This document shows positions 35,724 to 45,126 of a stretch of DNA of 64,000 nucleotides, piece by piece. How positions within the stretch are numbered: position 1 is the stretch's first letter; every line of letters starts with the position of its first letter. Origin of the DNA: Clostridium porci. GTDB lineage: Bacteria; Bacillota; Clostridia; Lachnospirales; Lachnospiraceae. Under the pieces are notes generated by a model, which was not told where the DNA came from, ran no database searches, and saw only the letters and a list, made by a program, of their open reading frames with translations. A program made the translations under genes and the position numbers. The DNA lies in NCBI RefSeq assembly GCF_009696375.1, contig NZ_VUMD01000007.1:169352-233351 (forward strand), read 5' to 3'.

Positions 35724-36914
35724 TCATTCCAGCTGAGCAAGCACAGAATGTCCGATTGTCCCTTCAGGCATTGCAACCTTAAAATTATCCGCTACTGTAG
35801 CCCCGATTACCGCGAATGTATCTGCTTCTCCCAGATCCCCTCCAGATCTCATAGCTGGGGAATAGGCAAGGAAAGGCACCTTTTCTCTGGTATGGTCTGT
35901 GCCTGTATAGGTGGGGTCATTTCCGTGATCTGCCGTAAGAATCAGAAGATCATCTTCTTTTAACAGAGGCAGCAGCAATCCCAGCTTTTCATCAAAGCGT
36001 TCCAGCTCTCTTCCATATCCCAAAGCATCCCTTCTGTGTCCCCACAGCGCATCAAAATCCACCAGATTCACGAAGCACAGGCCTGTAAAATCCTTTTTGG
36101 CATATTCCAGCGTCTGCTCCATCCCATGAACTGAGGACTCCGAATGATTGGACTGGGTAAGTCCCTCACCATCAAATATATCAAAAATTTTTCCGATGGA
36201 AATCACATCATACCCACCCTCCTTAAGGGCATCCAGGGCTGTCCTTCCAATGGGCTTTAACGCATAGTCATGGCGGTTGGCTGTACGCTTGAACTCACCC
36301 CGCTTTTTGCCTACATAGGGTCTGGCGATAACCCGGCCCACCTTCCATTTATCCTGAAGAGTCAGCTCCCTGGCTATCTCGCAGTAATGGTACAGGTTAT
36401 CCAGCCCCATGGTCTCTTCATTGCCGCAGATTTGGAGCACCGAGTCAGCGGAGGTATAAACAATCAGATGGCCCTCCCGGATCTCCTCCTCTGCCAGTTC
36501 ATCCAGAATAGCCGTCCCGCTGGCGCTTTTATTTCCAATAATTTTGCGCCCTGTCCGCTTCTCCAGCTCCTCAATTAAATCTTGAGGAAAGCCCGTCTCT
36601 GTAAATGTCTGAAAGGGTGTGGTCACATGAAGGCCCATCATCTCCCAGTGTCCGGTCATGGTATCCTTTCCCGCGCTGGCCTCTGACAGCTTCATATAGC
36701 GTCCCATAGGATGCTCCGCAGCTGTAATTCCCTCCAAAGGATGAAGATTTGCCATGCCCAGAGTTACCAGATGGGGGATCTTAAGTCCCTGTACGCTCTG
36801 AGCTATATGCCCCAGAGTATCTACTCCCACATCACCAAATGCAGCCGAATCCCCGGCCTCACCGATTCCCAGAGAATCCAGCACAATTACAAATATACGT
36901 TTATATAATTTCAT
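35724..36914 (-). CDS. deoB: Phosphopentomutase
   Basis: A 396-residue alkaline-phosphatase-superfamily enzyme. Metal and active-site motifs: [15 protein letters not shown] at the N-terminus, [20 protein letters not shown] near residue 80 with the catalytic Thr, and [19 protein letters not shown] near residue 330. It interconverts (deoxy)ribose 1- and 5-phosphate in nucleoside salvage. No other salvage gene is adjacent. The leader can form a GGCATAG/CTATGCC hairpin near the ribosome binding site. Confidence 0.97.
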   Translation of the reverse strand: MKLYKRIFVIVLDSLGIGEAGDSAAFGDVGVDTLGHIAQSVQGLKIPHLVTLGMANLHPLEGITAAEHPMGRYMKLSEASAGKDTMTGHWEMMGLHVTTPFQTFTETGFPQDLIEELEKRTGRKIIGNKSASGTAILDELAEEEIREGHLIVYTSADSVLQICGNEETMGLDNLYHYCEIARELTLQDKWKVGRVIARPYVGKKRGEFKRTANRHDYALKPIGRTALDALKEGGYDVISIGKIFDIFDGEGLTQSNHSESSVHGMEQTLEYAKKDFTGLCFVNLVDFDALWGHRRDALGYGRELERFDEKLGLLLPLLKEDDLLILTADHGNDPTYTGTDHTREKVPFLAYSPAMRSGGDLGEADTFAVIGATVADNFKVAMPEGTIGHSVLAQLE

Positions 36915-37132
36915 ATTTTCTTCATTCCTTTCTCCTGGCTTAAGGCATAGCAGGTTATAAAAAATACTATGCCCCCTCCACGCTTTGATTTCTAATTCTT
37001 ATGTGAAACAGCAATCGGACTCATATTCTTTTGTTATACTATCATGTATTTATCATGATTTCCATTCACAATTATGCACAATCATTTTTCACTTCTAAAA
37101 GCAGCAAAGCTAAATACAGCGTCAAACAGATG
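36915..37132. other. Intergenic region upstream of deoB
   Basis: AT-rich, with a palindrome ATCATG-N7-CATGAT around 37042-37060 and the GGCATAG/CTATGCC leader hairpin. A deoB promoter is likely here but no pair of boxes was convincing. No gene seen. Confidence 0.4.
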
Positions 37133-37894
37133 TTAGCGATTCTTAAAAAACCAGTCAAAGGCTCCGCCGGAGGGCTTCCGCTCAAAAGAACACAGCTTGC
37201 CTGACCCAGGATGGGGAAATTCCAATCGGTAAGCCCATAATGCAAGTGAAGCCTGCGCTGGGAATAACAAGCTTCCTGTTCCTTTTTTTTCCCTGTCTGT
37301 GGATATCTCAGCTCCATAGCGGCTGTCACCATAAAGAGGCGTGCCATGTCCTGCAAGCTGCACCCTTATCTGGTGGTGACGCCCTGTAAGAAGCTCAATA
37401 TCTATTAAAGAGTAGCTTTTATCCTCTGGCGTCTCCTTGTGGATAACCTCCAAAACTCTGTAGTTTAAGACCCCCTTTTTGCTGTCCTTCACCGGCTTAT
37501 CCACAATATGCGATCGGTTGTTTTTCCTGTCCTGGCGCAGATAATCCACATAGGTTCCCTGATTATCCACAGGTTTTCCACAAACCACTGCACGATAGAA
37601 TTTTTTCATTTTCCCCTCCTGCAATATGGCGCTGAGAGCCGCAGACGACTTCTGGTTTTTTCCATAGACCATAATCCCCCCAACCGGCTTATCCAATCTG
37701 TGGATAACTCCAACATACGGTGGTTCTGAGGCAGTCCTGCCTGTGGATAGCCTGTGGATAGCCAGCTTTTGGGTAAGATAACACCGTATCTCACTGACCA
37801 TATCCGGGGCAAAGCTTCGGGAAGACTGGGAATCTAGACCCGGAGGTTTTTCTACTACTATGATATCTCTGTCCTCGTATAGTATGGAAAGCAT
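37133..37894 (-). CDS. RluA-family RNA pseudouridine synthase
   Basis: A 253-residue pseudouridine synthase. The catalytic loop is VIHRLDKPVGG near residue 63 with the essential Asp, preceded by ILYEDRDIIVVEKPPG at the N-terminus; LTGRHHQIRVQLAGHGTPLYGD near residue 188 is the second family motif. There is no S4 domain, so it is not the full RluD type; the target base is unknown. CAGGAG precedes the ATG. An unusual number of DnaA-box-like 9-mers fall inside the gene. Confidence 0.94.
   Translation of the reverse strand: MLSILYEDRDIIVVEKPPGLDSQSSRSFAPDMVSEIRCYLTQKLAIHRLSTGRTASEPPYVGVIHRLDKPVGGIMVYGKNQKSSAALSAILQEGKMKKFYRAVVCGKPVDNQGTYVDYLRQDRKNNRSHIVDKPVKDSKKGVLNYRVLEVIHKETPEDKSYSLIDIELLTGRHHQIRVQLAGHGTPLYGDSRYGAEISTDREKKGTGSLLFPAQASLALWAYRLEFPHPGSGKLCSFERKPSGGAFDWFFKNR
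37438..37761. promoter_or_regulatory. Cluster of DnaA-box-like 9-mers
   Basis: Exact TTATCCACA (either strand) occurs at 37438-37446, 37497-37505, 37563-37571 and 37699-37707. Single-mismatch forms occur at 37542-37550, 37574-37582, 37742-37750 and 37753-37761. All lie within the RluA-type gene. They may bind DnaA, or may reflect codon use at Val-Asp-Lys and Val-Ile-His positions. Confidence 0.45.
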
Positions 37895-38104
37895 ATTATT
37901 TCTCCTGTTTGTTTAAACGATAAACGGTTGCATGAACATGCCATGTCCTCCGGGGATCGTTGCAGTCTGGTGTTTCGGCCCACATGCTGGCAACGCCAAA
38001 CCAAGGCAGTATCACCTCTGACAATATTGTACCCTCTCAACTGATGTCTTAATTCGGATATTCGGATTCCCCGAATGGAAGGCTCCTTAAAGTTAATTAT
38101 ACCA
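37895..38104 (-). other. Long leader upstream of the RluA-type gene
   Basis: An extended -10 (TGG then TATAAT, 38096-38104) would start a leader of about 200 nt. On the minus strand it contains ATTCGG-GGAAT-CCGAAT, a stem GGTTTGGC/GCCGAAACACC and GC-rich segments. No gene or known riboswitch was recognised. Confidence 0.35.
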
Positions 38105-38162
38105 TTTTTTCTCTATATTAAGTTGATAAATTTAAAACTTTGAATATAAAAGTATAAAAGAC

Positions 38163-38191
38163 TTGCATATTTTTTCTTCTCGGTGTATAGT
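38163..38191 (+). promoter_or_regulatory. Sigma-A promoter of the hemolysin III gene
   Basis: TTGCAT, 17 bases, TATAGT on the plus strand, 85 bases before the start. Confidence 0.7.
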
Positions 38192-38275
38192 ATATAACAC
38201 AAAGATACATAGTATTCAAAACTACATGTGATCGTTTTGCAAACATATCCATTATTTGAAAGGAGGCCTAAGCCT

Positions 38276-38947
38276 ATGACAGCAAAAATCAAGAAGAATC
38301 TTAAAAAAGTAAAGGACCCCGGCAGCGCTCTTACACATTTTATCGCCCTGGTACTGGCTATACTGGCTGCCACTCCGCTGCTCCTTAAAGGCAGCCGCGA
38401 CGCGCAGCAGGGGCATTCAGGCTCACTGGCAATCTTCATACTGAGTATGATTGGCTTATATGCGGCCAGCACCATCTATCACACCCTGGACATTTCTCCA
38501 AGCATCAACAAGCTGCTGAGGAAGCTAGATCATATGATGATATTCATCCTCATTGCAGGAACCTATACGCCTGTATGTATGATTGTACTGGGAGATAAGA
38601 CAGGGTGGTTCCTGCTGGCTCTGGTATGGGGCATAGCTATCCTGGGAATCCTTATCAACGCACTGTGGATTACCTGCCCCAAATGGTTTTCCTCCCTTGT
38701 CTATATCGCTATGGGCTGGGCCTGCATCCTGGCATTTACAAGGATTCTGGACTCGCTTCCAAAAGCTGGCTTCCTCTGGCTTCTGGCCGGCGGTATTATC
38801 TATACGCTGGGAGGCATCCTTTATGCGCTGAAGCTGCCCCTCTTCAACTCCAGGCATAAATACTTTGGATCTCACGAGATTTTCCACCTCTTTGTAATGG
38901 GAGGGAGCCTTTGCCATTACGTCATGATGTACCGGTTCGTGGCGTAG
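38276..38947 (+). CDS. Hemolysin III family membrane protein (TrhA/PAQR superfamily)
   Basis: A 223-residue protein with seven predicted helices. Conserved PAQR positions are STIYHTLDISPS, LRKLDHMMIFILIAGTYTP and SHEIFHLFVMGGSLCHY, which supply the histidines and aspartate of the presumed metal site. Bacterial members affect membrane fluidity; haemolysis is not implied. The ATG at 38276 has AAGGAGG nine bases upstream; an earlier in-frame ATG has none. It ends at a clear terminator. Confidence 0.93.
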   Translation: MTAKIKKNLKKVKDPGSALTHFIALVLAILAATPLLLKGSRDAQQGHSGSLAIFILSMIGLYAASTIYHTLDISPSINKLLRKLDHMMIFILIAGTYTPVCMIVLGDKTGWFLLALVWGIAILGILINALWITCPKWFSSLVYIAMGWACILAFTRILDSLPKAGFLWLLAGGIIYTLGGILYALKLPLFNSRHKYFGSHEIFHLFVMGGSLCHYVMMYRFVA

Positions 38948-39012
38948 GATTGTGAGTGTAGGTTTCTCATCTGTGGATCAGTGACTCTCAACTGACTAAA
39001 GCTATAATAACC

Positions 39013-39054
39013 AAGGGATCGCTTTCCTTCTGTCAGGATTGCGATCCCTTTTTT
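39013..39054 (+). terminator. Rho-independent terminator of the hemolysin III gene
   Basis: AAGGGATCGC, an 18-base loop, GCGATCCCTT, then TTTT. The right arm overlaps the last codons of the convergent GIY-YIG gene. Confidence 0.85.
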
Positions 39055-39299
39055 ACCCCGCACTGGTTCAGCAGCGTCTCCTTCTGCTTTCTGGTGAGTC
39101 TCTTTACGGCATATTCACGCTTCATAGCCTCCTCTTTGGTCTGAAACGTTTCATAATAGGAAAGAACTACCGGTCTTCTGGTCTTAGTATATCTGGCTCC
39201 CCGGCCTTCGTTGTGGGCCTTCAGACGCTTGTCCAGATCGTTAGTCCAGCCACAGTAGAAGGTTCCGTCTGCACAGGTAAGAATATACATATAATTCAT
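39033..39299 (-). CDS. GIY-YIG domain protein (UPF0213/YhbQ-like)
   Basis: An 88-residue single-domain GIY-YIG protein. It begins MNYMYILTCADGTFYCGWT with the two-tyrosine motif, and has AHNEGRGARYTKTRRPVVL with the conserved Arg, and FQTKEEAMKREYAVKRLT. Such stand-alone domains have a nuclease fold; their cellular task is unclear. The last codons coincide with the terminator of the opposite gene. Confidence 0.93.
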   Translation of the reverse strand: MNYMYILTCADGTFYCGWTNDLDKRLKAHNEGRGARYTKTRRPVVLSYYETFQTKEEAMKREYAVKRLTRKQKETLLNQCGVKKGSQS

Positions 39300-39336
39300 T
39301 CTCCGGCTCCTTTGGATTCATCTATGTAAACGGCAA

Positions 39337-39360
39337 TAACGATTCATACGTTATTACCGC
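39337..39360. repeat. Small hairpin in the upstream region of the GIY-YIG gene
   Basis: CGG-C-AATAACG faces CGTTATT-A-CCG across seven bases. It lies between the ABC permease end and the GIY-YIG start, where it may stabilise or end the ABC operon transcript. No gene is seen in 39300-39511. Confidence 0.4.
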
Positions 39361-39511
39361 CCAGGTTGCCCTGTCATCTATTATAAAGCACCAGCTGGAT
39401 GCGCGACACAACCAGATAGAATCGTTTGCTGTTTCATAGAACTCCAATTCTTCTATACTTTCATTATATCGCACATACCTTTAAAATGTGCATAAAACCT
39501 GATTTATATTC

Positions 39512-40495
39512 TTAATTTTTCCTCAATGCCTTAATATCGCCGCCTGCCTCTGCCGTGTCTGAGCTTTCACCCCTTTTGTTCCTGTTCTTATATTGTCTCG
39601 CTCTGCCTTTTACAGGCTCCACACACCAGACTGCCGCCGCAATCATAACACACGCCAAGGCCGCCTGCAGCATAATACTGATGATGACCCAGTTATCCAT
39701 CACAAAGCCGCTTACATTCATTCCAAAATAACCGCCTAGCTCCGCTACCGCTTTGCTGCCCTCCGCCTGCCGGCTGATAATGGCAAGAAAGGTAGCCGCT
39801 GGATTCAGGAGCAGCAGATAAAACATACCGCCGGAGGATGCCTTCAGTCCTGCCTCTGTCCCAAAGACAGCCGCCGTATTGCTGATACGGGTGGAGGATA
39901 AAGCCAAACAAAACTTGTTCATAAAATAGGTTCCTGCCACTACTGCAATCATAATTCCATAGGTGATCACTGTAGACATAGTTGAGCGCTTGAACACGGC
40001 TGAGCAGCAAATCCCCAGACTCCCTGCAAAAAATGCAGCCGCAAGATAACACAAAAGCAGTGAAAATACATCCCCCCAGGTAATTCCCCCATAGACAAAA
40101 ACCATGGCTACTGCTGGAAAGCTGGACACAATCAGCAAGAGCATGGTACCAAGTGCGCTCATCAGCTTACCGATCACCACCTGGACAGCTGTCATCTGTG
40201 TGGTAAGCATTAAGTCCAAAGTCTGCCTCTCCCTCTCACCGCTGATACTGGCCGCCGTTACTGCCGGAACGATAAACAGCAGAAGTATAAACTCAATGGT
40301 GGTGACAAACCGATACATATCCATAAAGCTGCTGTACTGAATCACGGCCGTCTTTTTTACCTGCTCTACTACCGAGTACATATTTAGCAGCGTTACCAGT
40401 GAGAGTATACCATTAAACAGTAAAATGATCAGAGGCAGCCTGAAGCTTCTGGAGCTTACCTTCAGCTCCCTGCTACATACCGGATTCCGTATCAT
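39512..40495 (-). CDS. ABC-2 type transporter permease
   Basis: A 327-residue membrane protein with about six helices. It begins with the cytoplasmic IRNPVCSRELKVSSRS and has the ABC-2 permease pattern SGERERQTLDLMLTTQM after the second helix. The tail is short and charged. It overlaps the ATPase gene by 23 bases and should form an exporter with it. It is last in the five-gene unit that begins with the response regulator at 45820. Substrate unknown. Confidence 0.9.
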   Translation of the reverse strand: MIRNPVCSRELKVSSRSFRLPLIILLFNGILSLVTLLNMYSVVEQVKKTAVIQYSSFMDMYRFVTTIEFILLLFIVPAVTAASISGERERQTLDLMLTTQMTAVQVVIGKLMSALGTMLLLIVSSFPAVAMVFVYGGITWGDVFSLLLCYLAAAFFAGSLGICCSAVFKRSTMSTVITYGIMIAVVAGTYFMNKFCLALSSTRISNTAAVFGTEAGLKASSGGMFYLLLLNPAATFLAIISRQAEGSKAVAELGGYFGMNVSGFVMDNWVIISIMLQAALACVMIAAAVWCVEPVKGRARQYKNRNKRGESSDTAEAGGDIKALRKN

Positions 40496-41435
40496 AGGAT
40501 ACCACCGTCCTTTCTTCCTCGCGGTCTGTCAGCTGCATAAATACAGATTCCAGACTTCCCTTCTCTCTGGTATAACCGTTCACCAGCACATCACTGTCAA
40601 TAAGCTGCTGAAGCAAAAGAGCCTCATCCTGAGCATCTCCTGTAAACCGCACACACACCTCCTTCTCACGCAGGGAGATAGTCTGTACGCAGGGATGACT
40701 CTTTAAAATAGCTAGGGCCTTTTCCATATTGGCAAAAACGGATATTACCAGAGGATTGGAGGTGTTAACCCTGGACAGGATGTCCATAATATTGCCTTCC
40801 AGCACCATATGGCCCTGGTCAATGATGCCAATGTCCGTACATAGCTCTGAAAGCTCTGAAAGCACATGAGAGCTGATGACTATCGTCTTACCGGCTTCAT
40901 GAAGCTCCTTTAAAATCTCCCTGACCTCAAATCTGGTTCTTGGGTCCAGACCAGAGGTGGGTTCATCCAAAATCAGAACCTCCGGATCATGTATTAAAGC
41001 TCTGGCAAGGCAAAGCCTTTGCTTCATTCCCCTGGAAAGGCCATCCACATAGAAATCCAACTTATCCTCCAACCCTACCTGCTCCAAAAGAGCTGTATAC
41101 CGTTTCCTTGCCACCAGCCCGTCCAGGTGATAGCAAGAGGCAAAAAACTCCATATATTCAGATACGGTCAGATTATCATAAACTCCAAAAAAATCCGGCA
41201 CATAGCCTATCATAGCCCTGAGCCTTCTGCTGTCTGCCAGAGCGTCAACTCCGTCTACAGCAATGCTGCCCTCCTCTGCTCTGAGCAGACCGGCCATAAT
41301 CTTAATGGTAGTCGTCTTTCCAGCCCCATTAGGCCCCACAAAGCCGTAGAGAGCTCCTGTCTCCACCCTCATGTCTAGGCCGCTTAATGCATGGTATTTG
41401 CCGTATATTTTATGTAGTCCCTTGATTTCCAGCAT
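40473..41435 (-). CDS. ABC transporter ATP-binding protein
   Basis: A 320-residue exporter-type ATPase with Walker A GPNGAGKTTTIK near residue 34, signature LSRGMKQRLCLARAL, and Walker B VLILDEPTSGLD. The C-terminal extension is typical of ABC-2 partners. Its start touches the last base of the upstream gene and it overlaps the permease gene, so translation is coupled. Confidence 0.96.
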   Translation of the reverse strand: MLEIKGLHKIYGKYHALSGLDMRVETGALYGFVGPNGAGKTTTIKIMAGLLRAEEGSIAVDGVDALADSRRLRAMIGYVPDFFGVYDNLTVSEYMEFFASCYHLDGLVARKRYTALLEQVGLEDKLDFYVDGLSRGMKQRLCLARALIHDPEVLILDEPTSGLDPRTRFEVREILKELHEAGKTIVISSHVLSELSELCTDIGIIDQGHMVLEGNIMDILSRVNTSNPLVISVFANMEKALAILKSHPCVQTISLREKEVCVRFTGDAQDEALLLQQLIDSDVLVNGYTREKGSLESVFMQLTDREEERTVVSYDTESGM

Positions 41436-43957
41436 TACTTGCTCCTTCCCGTAACAGTCAGTGTGGGCAGCATAATATTCCAGTTATATTCCCCTGTGGT
41501 GTCATAGACATACTTTATAGTAAGCGTGTTGCCTGGCGAGAGATATGGCTCCAGCTGCTCCTGCGTATACTCTAAAGTGCCTTTATTCATGGAATCGTAA
41601 TTCCCTGAATTATAATTATAAAAATAAATTTTACCGTCAAAAGGCACCACATAGTAATACCGCATACTATCCTCCATCTGGCGGCTTAGCTGACAAAAAT
41701 TCAGCTTCTTAATCTCTATATCATTTCCCAGATAGTATTCCAGTATAACGGGAGTCAGACCATACATGGTATTGTTAGGTGGGTAATACTCTCCAGACAG
41801 TACATTCGGCTTCTTCTGCATTGCAAAACGGTATACCATCCCGTTCTTTTCATAATTTACATCCACGGAGGAAGTCAGAAGTGTGGAGCCATAGGTTTCA
41901 TAGCCGCCCTTTTTCAGAAAATCCGTCTCATCTTTTTCCTTGCTAAAGGCTACAACCCTGGCTTCGGAGTGATATCCTGACAGATAGTTGCTCATGTAGA
42001 AGGACAGCAGGTTTGTACGCTCCAAAGCCTCCACATACCCCGCATCCTCTATATCACCATCTCTCTTGTATTTGGAAATCCCGGTTATCTGCTCTGCCAT
42101 TGCATAGCTAAAATTGGAAACTCCGTATATAACCTCCCTGCCGTCCAGCTTGACTGTTTCTCCGGGTCCCATATGGTCAATCAGGATCATCTGGTTGTAA
42201 AGGAGGACCGCCACATTTTCCACCTCCTGGTTATAGTGGTTGGTAACACTCCCGCTCACCTGACCGTCAAAGCAGCTAATACTCCCGGTGAATCCTACTC
42301 CCTCCTCATTTTTTTTATTTCTCTCCAACTGAAAGAATTTGGGATTAAATGCTCCCACCCCATCCGCCTTGATACGGGTGCTCTCCTCCTCATACCGAAT
42401 GGTGATAGCCGGATTTTCCTCTCCTGTGAACTTGGGCACAGGGTTCATATCATAGACGGGATTTCCCGTAATCGGATAAAGCATATAGGAGGAATCCAGC
42501 TCAACTGCGAAGGGCTTGTTATTGGGCGTCCGCATATTGATAAAGGTAGTCTCGGTAATCTCCTCTCTGTCTGCGTCCCGAATTGCGGCATAGGTAAAAA
42601 AGGGGCCTGTAAAGCGAGTGCCCATTCCCATTATAATTACCATGCCTGTACAGCAGGTGGAAAGGGCCGCTACAGACAGCTGATAATACTGCCGCAGCCC
42701 CCTCTGCTTTAAGAAAAAGTAAAGGCCCGGCCCGGCCAGCGCCACATAGGAGACAGCCAGCGCCACATAGAGCCCCACCTTAGGAAGCCTGTTAAGATCT
42801 CCTGTATTAATCAGGCTCTGCACCGACCAATACTGCTCCGAGGTGCTTCCTCCTTTGGAGCTGGCCAGAAAGTTTACCTCTTCCTCACCCAACAGGCTAA
42901 AAAGCAGGTTGTCTATATAGGATATATTATCCTGACAAAAATTCTCGATATCTCCGAAATCATAGATGGACACCGCAACCATTCCCTGGCCTACAGGCAC
43001 CGAGGATACCACTGACAGCTCATCGCTGGAAAGCACCTCCGTTGCTCCATTTAAGGGAACTTCTGTGCAGATAAGGGGAATGGAGGCTCCCTCCGGCCCA
43101 TCCACTGCATACTCTACCCCCATATTAACCACATACCGGTCAGGCTGGGGTAGAGGAGCCTCCAGAAGCTGGCTTCCAAATCCCCGAAGAACATCCTCCC
43201 CTCTTTCTCCCGTTCCAATGAGAAGCGTTCCGCCCTTCTGGACCCACTCCCACACAGCCTCAATCTGCTGTTTTGACAGCCTTCCTGTGTCAAAATCCGT
43301 CATCAGCAGCACATCCAGCTGATCCAGTCCCAGCTCACTATCCGGAAGGCTGTCTGCATTCATTTCAATGGTTCTGGTACGAAGCGTGCTGTAATTGATT
43401 CCCACCCCGTTCAGGTACAAAAGCTTAGCCGGATTATCGCTGAGAACACCGATAAACAGCTCCGCAGTCTCCAGATTCAGGTTCAGCTTCAGCCTCTTCT
43501 GAGTCACCTCCTTGCCGCTCTCATCCAGAATCCGTACATACATCTGATCCATTCTCGCTCCTAAAGAAATGCTCAGAGCCTTCACCAAGCTGCCGGAGGC
43601 CTCCATCTTAAAAGGGTACTCATAGCGGTACATATCGTACTCCTGCTCCATAGAATAGCCTTTCAGCTCCGACTCCATAGCCAATACGCATAAGGTGCCC
43701 TTAAAAGCCTGATCCCTTTGATTCTGAATCTCTATGCGCAGAGGCAGAAAACGCCCGCTTTTGGCTATATTCTGATAACCGTATACCACATCCAGAGTAA
43801 TTGGAGACTCCTCCCTTACCTCTGTCTCCGATACACCTCTCCTCTCTGCTCCCAGCGCCTGCAGGCTTAACACCCCCGCCAGCACTAAACCAAAAAGAGA
43901 GCCTTTCAGCACCCTTTTCCTATTGATTGGAACGATACTTCGATTGCTCATCCTCAT
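41435..43957 (-). CDS. Large membrane-anchored extracellular protein of an ABC exporter unit
   Basis: An 840-residue protein of no family I can name with certainty. A signal or anchor helix is at residues 14-37. Residues about 50-180 look like a beta-rich domain. About 190-310 resemble a glutamine-amidotransferase-like fold seen in GldG/DUF4350 proteins (LDVLLMTDFDTGRLSKQQIE, then KGGTLLIGTGERGED). Two membrane helices lie near 392-441. Residues 445-840 would again be extracellular, beta-rich, with many Asn and Tyr. It is encoded between the sensor kinase and the ABC ATPase with no gaps, so it probably works with the exporter, as substrate receptor, accessory or sensor. Confidence 0.6.
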   Translation of the reverse strand: MRMSNRSIVPINRKRVLKGSLFGLVLAGVLSLQALGAERRGVSETEVREESPITLDVVYGYQNIAKSGRFLPLRIEIQNQRDQAFKGTLCVLAMESELKGYSMEQEYDMYRYEYPFKMEASGSLVKALSISLGARMDQMYVRILDESGKEVTQKRLKLNLNLETAELFIGVLSDNPAKLLYLNGVGINYSTLRTRTIEMNADSLPDSELGLDQLDVLLMTDFDTGRLSKQQIEAVWEWVQKGGTLLIGTGERGEDVLRGFGSQLLEAPLPQPDRYVVNMGVEYAVDGPEGASIPLICTEVPLNGATEVLSSDELSVVSSVPVGQGMVAVSIYDFGDIENFCQDNISYIDNLLFSLLGEEEVNFLASSKGGSTSEQYWSVQSLINTGDLNRLPKVGLYVALAVSYVALAGPGLYFFLKQRGLRQYYQLSVAALSTCCTGMVIIMGMGTRFTGPFFTYAAIRDADREEITETTFINMRTPNNKPFAVELDSSYMLYPITGNPVYDMNPVPKFTGEENPAITIRYEEESTRIKADGVGAFNPKFFQLERNKKNEEGVGFTGSISCFDGQVSGSVTNHYNQEVENVAVLLYNQMILIDHMGPGETVKLDGREVIYGVSNFSYAMAEQITGISKYKRDGDIEDAGYVEALERTNLLSFYMSNYLSGYHSEARVVAFSKEKDETDFLKKGGYETYGSTLLTSSVDVNYEKNGMVYRFAMQKKPNVLSGEYYPPNNTMYGLTPVILEYYLGNDIEIKKLNFCQLSRQMEDSMRYYYVVPFDGKIYFYNYNSGNYDSMNKGTLEYTQEQLEPYLSPGNTLTIKYVYDTTGEYNWNIMLPTLTVTGRSK

Positions 43958-43989
43958 CTGCCTCTCCGTTCATATGATTGCAGTTCATA

Positions 43990-45126
43990 TCAGCTGATAG
44001 TGCCAAAATTCTCTTTATTAACGTCAAAATGCACTTGAAGCTTTACTGTAAACACCGTACCGTTTAAATCACTGGCCACATCAATGGCTCCTCCGTGCAT
44101 ATCCACAATCTCTTTTACAATAGCAAGTCCCAAGCCCGTTCCTCCTGTATGGGCAGAGCGGGACTGCTCCACCCGGTAAAACTTGTTGAATATCAGAGGT
44201 AGCTCCTCCGGAGGGATCACATATCCAAAATTCGTCACAGATACAGTAACCACATCCTCTCCTCCCTGAAGCTTAACCACCACCCGCTTGCCGTCCGCAC
44301 CGTACTTAATGGCATTGCCAATCAGATTATCAAACAGCCTTGCCAGCAGATTTCCGTCTGCTGTAATCATTTTTGCCGGCACATTGCTCTGGAAATCATA
44401 GGAAAGATTCTTGTCCACAAAGCTAGGGTAGGCTTCCTCCAAAAGCTGGCTTAATAGCTTTACAATATCAAGCTGAGTCACATGCATGGAAATCCTTCCG
44501 TAATTAAGCTTCGTAAACCCAAACAAATCCTCTATGAGCTTCTCCAGCCTCCTGGCCTTTCCATATGCGATTTCTATGTATTTGTGCTGCAGCTTAGGCT
44601 CTATCTTTGTATTTCCAGCCAGCAGCTCCAGATAACCGATTATAGAGGTCAGAGGCGTTCTCAGGTCATGGGCCACATTAGTAATCAGCTCATTCTTCGT
44701 CCGCTCGGCCTCTCTTTCCTTATCCATCAGCTCCCGTATATCCTCTACCATCTTATTTAGGTTGGATGCCATACTAGAAAATTCATCATCTCCAATAATA
44801 TCAATGGATGTATTCAGCTTCCCTTCGGAAATGCTCTGAACCGCATCGGATATATGACTGATATACCGGATATAAGGCTCCTGCAAAATCATAAAGGTAA
44901 CAGAAAACAGGATCAGTCCTAGAATAACATAGGTTAATACCACTGCTGTATGGTACTCTAAAACTGCCTGTACCAGACGTCCCATACGCCCTGACTCCTC
45001 CAGATATCTGGCGATCATGGAAACATTGGTCACAAGAAACAGCTCTACCAGGCAGGTGATAATAGCGCTGTAGATGATACTGGTAATTACCCTGGTATGA
45101 TAACGCCTGTTCATATCACTTTTCAA
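43990..45126 (-). CDS. Sensor histidine kinase, VanS-like
   Basis: A 378-residue kinase. Two membrane helices (about 12-36 and 60-83) frame a short extracellular loop of about 25 residues; a HAMP segment follows. The H-box is NVAHDLRTPLTSIIGYLE with the phosphorylated His near residue 160; the ATPase part has LFDNLIGNAIKYG and GGTGLGLAIVKEIVDMHGG. A loop this short often senses through the membrane or through a partner protein. It overlaps the response regulator gene by 11 bases. Confidence 0.95.
   Translation of the reverse strand: MKSDMNRRYHTRVITSIIYSAIITCLVELFLVTNVSMIARYLEESGRMGRLVQAVLEYHTAVVLTYVILGLILFSVTFMILQEPYIRYISHISDAVQSISEGKLNTSIDIIGDDEFSSMASNLNKMVEDIRELMDKEREAERTKNELITNVAHDLRTPLTSIIGYLELLAGNTKIEPKLQHKYIEIAYGKARRLEKLIEDLFGFTKLNYGRISMHVTQLDIVKLLSQLLEEAYPSFVDKNLSYDFQSNVPAKMITADGNLLARLFDNLIGNAIKYGADGKRVVVKLQGGEDVVTVSVTNFGYVIPPEELPLIFNKFYRVEQSRSAHTGGTGLGLAIVKEIVDMHGGAIDVASDLNGTVFTVKLQVHFDVNKENFGTIS

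Noticed and set aside
37438..37761. Replication origin
   Set aside because: DnaA-box-like sites cluster here, but there is no AT-rich unwinding region and no dnaA or dnaN neighbour; the sites lie in a coding gene.
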